Below the pieces are notes generated by a model. The model made no database searches, was not told where the DNA came from, and worked only from the letters and a program-made list of their open reading frames with translations. Made by a program: the position numbers and the translations under genes. A stretch of 33,798 bases of DNA from the NCBI GenBank assembly GCA_009783145.1, contig WRHR01000011.1:1-33798 (forward strand), written 5' to 3'. The stretch is from Alphaproteobacteria bacterium (GTDB taxonomy: Bacteria; Pseudomonadota; Alphaproteobacteria; Rs-D84). How positions within the stretch are numbered: the first letter of the stretch is position 1; every line of letters starts with the position of its first letter. Positions 22,765 through 30,601 of the stretch are shown in pieces.

Positions 22765-23543
22765 TAGAAAATAATCTGACCGCGAACTCGCGCGTTGCGC
22801 GGGATCGGGCCGAACGATGAATCCGCCGAAACGTAAATGTCGCCGTTAACCGTAAAGCCTCCGCAAAAGTTCAGCACGCGCACTCCGCGGACAATCAGAT
22901 TGCCGTTGACCTTGATGCCGCAGGGCAGGGTAAAAGTGCGCATATTCTGCAGGATAAGATTGCCGTTGACTTGGGTCAGGCCGCACAAGCGTTCTCCGAT
23001 AACATCGCCGTCAATAATCAGGTCGCCGTCAATAACGGTAACTTTCGGCACACCCGGTTTTTTCATCGGCAGCTTCACCTTCGCCGACTCGGCGCCGGTT
23101 TTCATGGGTAGAACGATTCGCTTTTGCTCCGCGGGTTGAGCCTCGGCCTCGGCGTCGCGTGCGGCGACGGGACGGGCGGCGGCAGATTTCTCCGTAACGT
23201 CTACGTTATCGGGAATCGCGGGAGTCGGGACGATAACCGTCGGAACTTCGGCCGGAAGGGCGGCGGAACGGCGTTCGCAGTTCATGCTTACGACTTGCCC
23301 GATAAGAACCGAGAACAGAACGATAATCAGCAAAAGCATAGCCAGGTTGCACAGCCCGCCGATTTCAATGCTGCAAATCCAGTTCCAGATTGCGCGGGGG
23401 GCAGTGATGAAAATCCAGCGGAGCGCGCGGACGATAAAGTTCGGGCGATCGGCAACGGTTTTGACCGCAGCGGCCCCGGCCGCGGCGACGAAGCCAGCGG
23501 ACTTGTTGGTTTGTTTGTTGGTAAGTTTAGTTGTTTTTGGCAT
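22764..23543 (-). CDS. Membrane-anchored bactofilin-like protein
   Basis: The protein has 259 residues. A basic/Ala-rich cytosolic N terminus leads to a membrane helix at about 64-87 (LCNLAMLLLIIVLFSVLIGQV), then a Pro/Ala/Glu linker. The last about 90 residues have regular short strands (VIDGDLIIDGDVI, VNGNLILQN, VNGNLIVRG, VNGDIYV) spaced about 20 residues apart, typical of a right-handed beta-helix as in bactofilin-like polymer-forming proteins. The bactofilin link is inference from the repeat pattern; cysteines in the helix (RLCGL, LPCGI, NFCGG) are unusual. AGAGG precedes the start, with a consensus promoter. Confidence 0.75.
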   Translation of the reverse strand: MPKTTKLTNKQTNKSAGFVAAAGAAAVKTVADRPNFIVRALRWIFITAPRAIWNWICSIEIGGLCNLAMLLLIIVLFSVLIGQVVSMNCERRSAALPAEVPTVIVPTPAIPDNVDVTEKSAAARPVAARDAEAEAQPAEQKRIVLPMKTGAESAKVKLPMKKPGVPKVTVIDGDLIIDGDVIGERLCGLTQVNGNLILQNMRTFTLPCGIKVNGNLIVRGVRVLNFCGGFTVNGDIYVSADSSFGPIPRNARVRGQIIF

Positions 23544-23564
23544 AGTTTAACCTCTTTTGACAAA

Positions 23565-23592
23565 ATTATAGGGCAAAAATTAGGTTTGTCAA
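23565..23592 (-). promoter_or_regulatory. Consensus sigma70 promoter
   Basis: On the minus strand perfect TTGACA (23592-23587) and TATAAT (23570-23565) have a 16-base spacer, 22 bases before the start at 23543. Confidence 0.88.
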
Positions 23593-23604
23593 GTGAAATT
23601 ATAA

Positions 23605-23784
23605 GGCTCAATTGCCAGGAATGTATCTTTACCGTCATTCCGGAGCGCGGCGGAATCGCCGCGACTCCGGAATCCAGGTGAATTAATATGCATTATTAAC
23701 CTGGATTCCGGCGTTCCGGCCCTACGGCCGGCCGCCGGAATGACGAACATTGGTCTAAAAAGGTACACTCTTGTCAGTTGAGCC
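23605..23784. repeat. 180-bp composite palindromic element
   Basis: The outer inverted ends are GGCTCAATTGCCAGG and, from the right, GGCTCAACTGACAAG. Nested inside is a second palindrome from GTCATTCCGG to CCGGAATGAC, with GGAATCCAGG/CCTGGATTCC in the middle. The outer ends match the short hairpin at 9084-9124, which lacks the inner part. Confidence 0.85.
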
Positions 23785-23844
23785 AATTATAAAAAAGGGC
23801 TTTTATTAAAATAATGTAATTTTTACAATTTTTCGTTAGAAAAA

Positions 23845-23943
23845 TTGTCATTGCGGACTTGGTCCGCAACAGGGTCTTTAAGACCTTTGGCTCGCTACGC
23901 TCGTGGTTCATAGGCCCTATTGCGGCCTGCGCCGCAATGACAA
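23845..23943. repeat. TTGTCATTGCGG palindromic element (99 bp)
   Basis: The ends TTGTCATTGCGG and CCGCAATGACAA are perfect inverted repeats. Internal short hairpins lie at ACTTGGTCC-like, GGGTCTTTAAGACC-like and TCGCTACGCTCG-like positions. The outer bases resemble the CATTGCGAG family, but the interior differs. Confidence 0.8.
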
Positions 23944-23962
23944 AATCACAAAGTGATTTTGT

Positions 23963-23992
23963 AAAAAGAAAAACCCCGCGCGACGCGCGGGG
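23963..23992 (-). terminator. Intrinsic terminator of the cysteine-rich operon
   Basis: The GC stem CCCCGCGCG/CGCGCGGGG is followed on the minus strand by a T-rich tract. It lies about 20 bases after the stop at 24011. Confidence 0.88.
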
Positions 23993-24010
23993 CTGGGGAC
24001 ATTATGTATA

Positions 24011-24706
24011 TTATTTTTGAAGTACGATTACGAATTCCGTCGGGTCGGTCGTAACTATGGAGGAAGCCATATCCGACTCGCAAGTCGGCACGCACTGGCC
24101 GTTCTGCCGCGTGTTGGCCGGAACCGTCTTGCCGTTCACAGTAACGGTCGACGAGGTGTCGCATGGAAATACGGGAATTCCATCCGCGCTGTATTCCAGG
24201 TTAGGGTCTTTCTTCTCGCATGCTAATTTGTCCGAAGTGAAAACCCAATCTTTCTCCTTGCACTTCCAGCTCCAGCATCCCTTGGTGAAATCGAATGTGG
24301 ATGTCATGGTCGCGCTGTCGAAAGCGCCTTCCATAAAACCGGAGCAAAGCGTAGATTCTACTTCTTCCCATTTATTCGTTCCGCTGGTAACGCATCTTGC
24401 GGCCTTTGGAAACGCCAATGCCACATATTGGCCGTTCGGGTATATATAGCTTTTCGCGACATTGCCGACAAGTCCGTTTTTTTTGCAACTGCAATTCACT
24501 TCGACATTGCTTGCCGCAACCGTGTTGGTTCCGTATTTAGGAGCCTGGGCGGCGGTTGTCTTGCCTTTGGCGGCGCATATGTTGTTGCCTTTGAATTCGT
24601 ATCCGCTAAGGGACACTCGGTCGGCGCCCCAGCCGTCGGAGATTCCGAACGCGGCAATCGAACTCGCGCAAAGCATAATCTTGAGTATTTTATTTATTGA
24701 TTTCAT
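24011..24706 (-). CDS. Secreted cysteine-rich protein
   Basis: The protein has 231 residues from ATG at 24706, which has AGG about eight bases upstream. A GTG at 24715 would add three residues and overlap the upstream stop. The signal peptide ends near GISDGWGA. The mature part has about 11 cysteines (NCSCKK, STLCSG, KGCWSWKCKE, PVFPCD, CVPTCES) and no recognised domain. The pattern suggests a disulfide-rich extracytoplasmic protein. It follows the 801-residue cysteine-rich protein with almost no gap, so the two are co-transcribed and perhaps partners. Confidence 0.75.
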   Translation of the reverse strand: MKSINKILKIMLCASSIAAFGISDGWGADRVSLSGYEFKGNNICAAKGKTTAAQAPKYGTNTVAASNVEVNCSCKKNGLVGNVAKSYIYPNGQYVALAFPKAARCVTSGTNKWEEVESTLCSGFMEGAFDSATMTSTFDFTKGCWSWKCKEKDWVFTSDKLACEKKDPNLEYSADGIPVFPCDTSSTVTVNGKTVPANTRQNGQCVPTCESDMASSIVTTDPTEFVIVLQK

Positions 24707-24711
24707 TTTTT

Positions 24712-27117
24712 TCACCTGTTTGCCGGTTTCGTGACGATATTTGTAGAAGGAGAATTATTGACAGTCGGCGTCGTTTGAGTTATCGGATTATTATTTGCCG
24801 ATACGGGGCTCAGCGTCGCGGCATTAAGGCAGATATTCACCTTGCCGGCGGCTTTGTCTTCTTCGACTTTTGCCATCGCCAGCGACATCGCGTCCTTTTT
24901 GAACTCGTCCAGCTTCGCGTTATAGTTCCTTTGCGCCGTTTCCAATCCGGCATTTATCAAAACCGGAATATAAGGAACCAGCAAGTCCGGAAATCTGGCT
25001 TCGTTGGCAGCATTGCGCTGACCCCTGACCTGCGCCAGGTTGCGTCCTTCGACGCATCCCTTTATCTTTGTGTCGCTGGTAAGCGTTGTTATGACCCGGT
25101 TGATCTTGTCCGCGATATTCCGCAAGCCTTGGTTGGATGAAGTGGCGGAAGTGCCGCTCATCGTTCCTGCGTTTACCGATTGCCCATCATCGGCTACTTT
25201 CAGCAGGCTGAAGTCCAGCAAGCCTTTGATGGCAATTCTGTTCGGATTGAACGAATCGTAAAGCAGGCTTTCCGTTCCAAAGCTCTTGTCGCCGAACGAG
25301 GCGGGACAATTGTTTCCGCCGCAAATCTCGTCCATTTTCGCATCCACCGCGGCCTGGCATTCGTTCAGCAGGTTGTTGTCTATGCCCAGCATAACGCCTG
25401 TAACGATATCAAGCATATAATCCCGGTCATATTTGGCGTTTTTAGAGCAGGCGATAAGCTTGTCCGTCGGGCACATATTAACTATGTTGTTATAGTCCAG
25501 CCCCCAGCATTTCGTAAAGTCTTCGCCGCAGCGATCGTCGGACTGAATGCACTGCTTGAACTCGCGCGTGCAGGCGTCGACTTTCATCGCGTTCAGACGC
25601 GCCGTGACATAGCCCCAGATTTCATGACTTTCCGCGGCCGCCTGAGAGCTGGTCGGTATTCCGCAGGCTTCCAACTGCACCTTGCAGATATTTATCATCG
25701 CTTCGGGGCGCGTCAGGCACAAATCGAAACTCCCGTCCGGATTGTTCGGGTCCATATTCTCGCGGCACCCCTGTTGAAAGCAGTCCGCTATATTCCCGAT
25801 GCAGCTCATGCGATTGTTGGATTCGGCCGCCAGTTCCGCGGTCTTCAAGGTCGGGGCGATTTCGCGCAGGAACACGTCCCAGACTTTGTCTTTCACCGCG
25901 ATGCAGGAATTCGTAACCGATTCGCATAACGGCTTTTTCGACAGCATCGCGTCCATGGTGCTGGCCGCGATTTCTATCTTCGTCGTCACGCCCGTAATGG
26001 CGACCGTTTTAGCGCCGCGCGCGCCGGCCGCATTCTGGGCCGCCACGATTCCAACGCAGCCCGTAAAGTCGTCCTTGCATCCGCCGGTGGTGATCATGCA
26101 CTTGCGCATCTCGACCGCGCATTGGCCCAGATCCCACTTGTTCGCTGTTTCGAAAGATTCCAGCGCGGCATCGCGCAAGGCGCGTTCCGCCGCCGCCAGT
26201 TTCTGCTGGCTGGAAGTCTTTCTGCGGCTTAACTCGTTACGATATGCATTGCAATCAGATTGTACGTTCTGAGCGTACATCATCTGCAGCATGCGCAGGT
26301 CTTTCGCGCATTCCGGAATCTGCTGTACGCAAATATTGCGCACCGTGGAGTGCAGCGCGTCGCCGGATTTGCCTTTCAGCGGATCGCCGATTTCCACGGT
26401 TTCCGCAAACGGATCGGCATCGAACGCTCCTCCGAAACTGTCGTTATTCCATGCGCTTAAATCCAATTGAGGGCGCGCGGGGCGTCCCGTGACGGCCGTC
26501 GCCGGCTTGTCTTCCATGCTTTCGGCCGCGATTGCGCCGGCGGTGCTCATCACATAATCCGCCTTGGCGCCCAGCTCTATCTTTTCGACTCCGCGCGTCG
26601 CCATATCGTAAGACTGGCGGTCCAATTTTTCTATTTCCGCAAGAACTACGTCCAGCTCGGCCTTTTGATCGCTGCAAAGGCATCTTCCGCCGCTGTCGTT
26701 ATCCAGCATGCAGAAAGAATCCATACAGCCGTAATATTTGTTTTTGCAAGCCTCGTCCACGACGGTGTTGGCGGTCGCGGCCGCAACGCCGGTGCCTGCC
26801 TGAACCACATTCTGTTTCGGAACGGTCGCCGCGCGTGCGGCCGCCACAGGGGCCGCCGTCGGAGTGGTCCCGGAACGCGCCGCAACTGCCGGAGCGTTTG
26901 CAACCGGCGCGCTTCCGCGTACCGCTGCGCGCGCGTTGCTTACTGGCGCGGCCGCGGTTGTCGCCGCGGGCGCATTCGCGCGATTGCCGGTTGTTGTCGC
27001 AGGAGCAGGCGCTGCGCCGCCGCCAGCCGTTTGGGCTCGCCCCCTCGCCGGCACTGCTGCCTGGGCCGCAAACGCGACCATTAAAGAACAAACTGCAAAA
27101 AGTGAAATTTTTTTCAT
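24712..27117 (-). CDS. Large secreted protein with four-cysteine modules
   Basis: The protein has 801 residues. The signal peptide is residues 1-20 (AAQA). An Ala/Pro/Thr-rich linker runs to about 110, followed by a helical, cysteine-rich body. A recurrent unit C-x6-C-[IM]-x3/5-C-x6-C is seen at about 331-353 (CAVEMRKC, GGC, DDFTGC) and 515-537 (CTREFKQC, DRC, GEDFTKC). Related units lie at about 122 (CKNKYYGCMDSFC) and in CIGNIADCFQQGC. The C-terminal part is less cysteine-rich and ends in an Asn/Thr/Pro tail. The family is unknown to me. Two homologous proteins lie at 31527 and 32440. A -10 TATAAT lies at 27154-27159. The modules probably form disulfide-stapled helical hairpins outside the cytoplasm. 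Confidence 0.8.
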   Translation of the reverse strand: MKKISLFAVCSLMVAFAAQAAVPARGRAQTAGGGAAPAPATTTGNRANAPAATTAAAPVSNARAAVRGSAPVANAPAVAARSGTTPTAAPVAAARAATVPKQNVVQAGTGVAAATANTVVDEACKNKYYGCMDSFCMLDNDSGGRCLCSDQKAELDVVLAEIEKLDRQSYDMATRGVEKIELGAKADYVMSTAGAIAAESMEDKPATAVTGRPARPQLDLSAWNNDSFGGAFDADPFAETVEIGDPLKGKSGDALHSTVRNICVQQIPECAKDLRMLQMMYAQNVQSDCNAYRNELSRRKTSSQQKLAAAERALRDAALESFETANKWDLGQCAVEMRKCMITTGGCKDDFTGCVGIVAAQNAAGARGAKTVAITGVTTKIEIAASTMDAMLSKKPLCESVTNSCIAVKDKVWDVFLREIAPTLKTAELAAESNNRMSCIGNIADCFQQGCRENMDPNNPDGSFDLCLTRPEAMINICKVQLEACGIPTSSQAAAESHEIWGYVTARLNAMKVDACTREFKQCIQSDDRCGEDFTKCWGLDYNNIVNMCPTDKLIACSKNAKYDRDYMLDIVTGVMLGIDNNLLNECQAAVDAKMDEICGGNNCPASFGDKSFGTESLLYDSFNPNRIAIKGLLDFSLLKVADDGQSVNAGTMSGTSATSSNQGLRNIADKINRVITTLTSDTKIKGCVEGRNLAQVRGQRNAANEARFPDLLVPYIPVLINAGLETAQRNYNAKLDEFKKDAMSLAMAKVEEDKAAGKVNICLNAATLSPVSANNNPITQTTPTVNNSPSTNIVTKPANR

Positions 27118-27205
27118 ATTACATTCCTACATCTTTTACAATTTTATCATAAAATTATAACGAAAACAAACAAAACAAGTTAATACGCAATCATTTAGTC
27201 AATTA

Positions 27206-29941
27206 TCATTTTCCCCATTCTTTGCTTATGGAAGTATCCGCCGACAAGGGCACCGACAGCTTCGCGACGCTCTCCATCGAATCCTTTACGGCCGTCGCAA
27301 AGCCGTGGGCCATATCTTCGTCGCACTCGAACACGATTTCATCATGAACCTGCATAATCATCCGGGCGCGGGGGAAGCGTTCGGAAATCATATCCGAAAT
27401 CTTTATCATGGCATGGCGCATCAGGTCCGCCTCGAACCCCTGTATCGGCGCGTTTATCGCCGCGCGGAGAGCATACGCCCGCATCCGCGGATTGCGCACG
27501 TCCGGCAATTCTATCTTGCGCCCCCAAGGAGTATAAACGCATCCGTTATCCAGCGCGAAGCGCTTCGTCTTTTCAATATACGCGCCTATTTCCGGCAGGC
27601 CCGCAAGATAAGAATCTATCAGCTGCTGAGCCTCGAACCGCGACACGCCCATCTGCGCGCTCAATCCGAAAGAAGAGATTCCATAGATAATCGAGAAGTT
27701 CACGGTTTTTGCCTTCGCGCGCAAATCTTTCGGCACATGCTCGTCCGCTTTGATCCCGAAAATCTTGCGCGCCGTCTCCATGTGAATATCGCGCCCGGCG
27801 TCGAAAGTATCCTTGAAAGTCTTCACGTCCGCCACGTCCGCCAACAGCCTCAGTTGAATCTGCGAGTAGTCCGCCGATACCAAAACCCGCCCCGGCTGCG
27901 CGACGAAGCATTTTCTTATCTGCTCGCCCAGGTGCGTTTTTATCGGGATATTCTGCAGGTTAGGGTCGCGCGACGACAGGCGCCCGGTGTTCGTGCTGGT
28001 CTGCAAATATGTAGTATGAATACGTCCGTCGGACGCGATCTGACGCGGCAATGCGTCCGTGTAAGTTCCCGCCAGCTTCGACAGCGAACGCCATTCCAAA
28101 ATCTTGCCGGCGATTTCGTGCTCTATCTCCGCCAGAGTATCTGCGTCCGTCGACTTGCGCCGGGGCAGCCCCAGCTCTTCGAACAATACGGCCGCAAGCT
28201 GCATGGGGCTGGCGATATTGAATTCGCGCCCCGCCATATCCCAGATTTCTTTTTCAAGCTTCGCCATGTCGTCGTGGAAAACGGCCGACAGCCCGCGCAG
28301 CTTCGACTTGTCCACGCCGACGCCCGCGCGCTCCATATTCAAGAGAATTTTCAATAACGGCCGGTCGCAGTTTTCATATAGTTTTTTCAGCCGCTGATTC
28401 TTGTCCAGCTTTTCGCGGAACAATCTGTAAAGAGCGAAGGCGACGGCCGCGTCCTCGGCCGCGTACGGGGTCGCGACGCCGATCGGCAGAGCTTCGAAAT
28501 GCTTGTCCCGGCTTTTCGTCTTCGGCGCGAATAGCGAGTCGAAAGTTATCGTATCATGGTCCAGATATATTTTCGATAATTCGTCCAAGTTGTGCGCGTG
28601 CGCGGTTCCATGCAAGACATAAGACAACAGCATCGTGTCGTCGACCGGCTCGATAGCGTCAACGTCCCATCCTTCGTTCGCCAAGATATGCAGGTCGTAT
28701 TTCAGATTATGCCCGACTTTCACGATGCTTGGGTTTGTCAGTATCGGCCAAAGCTTGCGCTGGACTACGTCCAGCGGTAATTGAGAATTGAAAATTGAAA
28801 ATTGAAAATTATCGTTTCCAAACAAATCTTGGGATTTTTGCTGATGTCGTATCGGGATATAAACACCAGTATGAGAATCCGCTGCCAGGGAAATTCCGAC
28901 GATTTTATCGGCCATCTGGTTCAGTCCGGTGGTTTCGGTATCGATCGCCAGCACTCCGCGCACAGTCGCGATAAACGCGTCCAGCTGGGATTCCGTGGTG
29001 ATGGTGATATAATTTTCGCCCAAGGCTATGTTGCACTTTCCGTCGTCCGCATCATTCGCGGCGGGCACGCATACGGGCGGCAAGTTGTTATCCGCGAACA
29101 GCCTGTTCGCTTTCGCCACCAGAGAATTGCTTTCCAATTCGTTTTTGGCGAAGTTCAAAAACGCATCGCGGTCAAAGCGGAACGCGCCGTCCTCAAAGTC
29201 TGGCAAGTCCACATCGCTTTTTAATGACACCAATTGCCGCGAGATGTAAGCTTTCTCTTTATTATCAATCAGCAACTGACGCAGGCGGTCGTTTTTCACC
29301 GACCCTATATTGGCGTACAGGTTGTCCAAGGTACCGAACTCGTTTATCAATTCGGCCGCTTTTTTCGGGCCTATGCCGGGAACGCCGGGAACGTTGTCGC
29401 TGCAGTCTCCCATCAGGCTTTGCACGTCGACGACCTGATCCGGCGCTACGCCGAATTTTTCAAGTACCTGCGGCTCGCGCACTTCCTTTTCCTTCATCCC
29501 GTCGTATAAAAACCCGCAGTGCGACACAAGCTGCATCAAGTCTTTATCGCTGGTCACGATTCTTGTCTGTCCTGTTCCGCATTGCCGCGCGGTCAGCGTC
29601 GCGATGACGTCGTCCGCCTCGACTCCTTCTATGACCAGCACGGGCATTCCCATGGCGCGCGCGGCGCTTCTCGTCAGCTCTATCTGCGCCAGCAGATCCG
29701 CCGGAGTATCCGACCGGTTCGCCTTGTATTCGGGATAGATATCGTTGCGGAAATTCTTGCGCGCGGCGTCGAACACGCAGAAGAATCTGTCGCCCGGGGC
29801 GGATGCCGCCAACAGGGGCAGCACCATATTGCAAAAGCCGAAAACGGCGTTCACCGGAGTGCCGTCGCTGCGCGTCAGGCGGCCATGCACGCCGTAATAT
29901 GCCCTGAATAATAAAGAGTTCCCGTCTATTAATGTAAGCAT
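27206..29941 (-). CDS. polA: DNA polymerase I
   Basis: PolA does gap filling and Okazaki fragment processing. The product has 911 residues and all three domains. The 5'-3' nuclease domain has VEADD at 107-111, SDKD at 131-134 and GDCSDN at 178-183. The proofreading domain has DTET at 334-337, GHNLKYD at 410-416 and YAAEDAA. The polymerase domain has ADYSQIQLRLLA, KTVNFSIIYG and MQVHDEIVFE. A heptamer array is translated in the exonuclease domain at about 376-389 (NDNFQFSIFNSQLP), between strands where family length varies. The start lacks a ribosome site; a hairpin-forming heptamer pair abuts it. Confidence 0.97.
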   Translation of the reverse strand: MLTLIDGNSLLFRAYYGVHGRLTRSDGTPVNAVFGFCNMVLPLLAASAPGDRFFCVFDAARKNFRNDIYPEYKANRSDTPADLLAQIELTRSAARAMGMPVLVIEGVEADDVIATLTARQCGTGQTRIVTSDKDLMQLVSHCGFLYDGMKEKEVREPQVLEKFGVAPDQVVDVQSLMGDCSDNVPGVPGIGPKKAAELINEFGTLDNLYANIGSVKNDRLRQLLIDNKEKAYISRQLVSLKSDVDLPDFEDGAFRFDRDAFLNFAKNELESNSLVAKANRLFADNNLPPVCVPAANDADDGKCNIALGENYITITTESQLDAFIATVRGVLAIDTETTGLNQMADKIVGISLAADSHTGVYIPIRHQQKSQDLFGNDNFQFSIFNSQLPLDVVQRKLWPILTNPSIVKVGHNLKYDLHILANEGWDVDAIEPVDDTMLLSYVLHGTAHAHNLDELSKIYLDHDTITFDSLFAPKTKSRDKHFEALPIGVATPYAAEDAAVAFALYRLFREKLDKNQRLKKLYENCDRPLLKILLNMERAGVGVDKSKLRGLSAVFHDDMAKLEKEIWDMAGREFNIASPMQLAAVLFEELGLPRRKSTDADTLAEIEHEIAGKILEWRSLSKLAGTYTDALPRQIASDGRIHTTYLQTSTNTGRLSSRDPNLQNIPIKTHLGEQIRKCFVAQPGRVLVSADYSQIQLRLLADVADVKTFKDTFDAGRDIHMETARKIFGIKADEHVPKDLRAKAKTVNFSIIYGISSFGLSAQMGVSRFEAQQLIDSYLAGLPEIGAYIEKTKRFALDNGCVYTPWGRKIELPDVRNPRMRAYALRAAINAPIQGFEADLMRHAMIKISDMISERFPRARMIMQVHDEIVFECDEDMAHGFATAVKDSMESVAKLSVPLSADTSISKEWGK
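28779..28810. repeat. 7-base tandem repeat (AATTGAA type), single arm, inside polA
   Basis: Units AATTGAG, AATTGAA three times, then a decayed AATTATC. On the coding strand they read as an NFQFSIFNSQ peptide without stops. No second arm is present. Confidence 0.92.
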
Positions 29942-29942
29942 A

Positions 29943-30015
29943 ATTAATTAGCAATTATCAATTAGCAATTAGCGATTACACTCCCTGATAATTGCTAATC
30001 GCTAATTGATAATTA
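29943..30015. repeat. Paired 7-base tandem repeat (TTAGCAA type) before polA
   Basis: Arm 1 (29943-29980) has TTAGCAA, TTATCAA, TTAGCAA, TTAGCGA. Arm 2 (29986-30015) is its near-exact complement, and the loop is only about five bases. It fills the whole gap between the beta-barrel gene stop and the polA start. Confidence 0.95.
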
Positions 30016-30017
30016 GA

Positions 30018-30551
30018 TTAAAACGCGTACCGCAATTTCAAACGCACTTCGTTCTGCCAAAAGTCCGCGTGCTCGAAGATGTTCGGCGCGTATGCCGTGC
30101 GGTACTCCACGTCCACGAACAGGCTGGTCGCCGGAATGTTGGACTGCACGCCCAGCATGCCTTGGTACGCGACTTGCGTGTTCATGTCCTCGGATACTCC
30201 GCCCGCCGATACGCTTCCCGCGAACAGCGTTCCTATGCCAAGCCCGACATAGGGTTTCACCATTGGGGTCGGCGTCAGCTTTACATATCCGTTCACGAAC
30301 GCAAGATTGGCGTTCAGGTCGGCACCGCTGCGGGTGCTGTGGATATAGCTATATTCCACTTCCGCGCGGACGACGGGCATGTCCAGTCCGACAAGCGCGC
30401 CGTACGATTGCGCGAACGAATTCGTGCCGCCCGTCTGCAGCGACCCAAGCCCGGCCATAGCCCCGACATAGAAGTCGACCGTGGCCGCGTTAGCCGCGCC
30501 TATGCAGAGCATAGAGCACAGAGCATAGAGCATAGATTTTTTTATATTCAT
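30018..30551 (-). CDS. Outer-membrane beta-barrel protein
   Basis: The protein has 177 residues. The signal peptide MNIKKSMLYALCSMLCIGAANA has its hydrophobic core encoded by TATGCTC-type heptamers. The mature part has alternating strands (VDFYVGAMAGLG, RAEVEYSYIHS, PYVGLGIGTLF, SLFVDVEYRTAY, EVRLKLRYAF) of an eight-stranded barrel like OmpW/Omp25-type porin-like proteins. It ends in phenylalanine, the BAM recognition residue. AAAGGAG precedes the start. It is divergent from pth across a shared -10 region. Confidence 0.85.
   Translation of the reverse strand: MNIKKSMLYALCSMLCIGAANAATVDFYVGAMAGLGSLQTGGTNSFAQSYGALVGLDMPVVRAEVEYSYIHSTRSGADLNANLAFVNGYVKLTPTPMVKPYVGLGIGTLFAGSVSAGGVSEDMNTQVAYQGMLGVQSNIPATSLFVDVEYRTAYAPNIFEHADFWQNEVRLKLRYAF
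30500..30535. repeat. 7-base tandem repeat (TATGCTC type) forming a signal peptide
   Basis: On the coding strand TATGCTC, TATGCTC, TGTGCTC and TATGCTC, then TGCATAG encode MLYALCSMLCIG, the hydrophobic core and start of the c-region. It is single-armed. Confidence 0.93.
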
Positions 30552-30576
30552 ATTTTTCTCCTTTGTGTGATAGTAT

Positions 30577-30582
30577 TATAAT
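30577..30582. promoter_or_regulatory. Symmetric -10 element between divergent genes
   Basis: TATTATAATA is self-complementary, so TATAAT reads on both strands. It could serve the beta-barrel gene leftwards and pth rightwards. The -35 elements are poor. Confidence 0.45.
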
Positions 30583-30601
30583 AGAAAAAAGACGGCGCGA
30601 T

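Larger units (their letters stand above)
23544..24010. other. 467-bp gene-free gap with nested palindromic elements
   Basis: No credible gene is seen. It holds the promoter of the bactofilin-like gene, the composite element at 23605-23784, the CATTGCGG element at 23845-23943, a small CAAAATCAC hairpin (23941-23961) and the terminator of the cysteine-rich operon. Confidence 0.8.

Noticed and set aside
26467-27084. Plus-strand open frames antisense to the large cysteine-rich protein
   Set aside because: They arise from the GC-rich Ala/Pro linker code and are Arg-rich, with no ribosome site.
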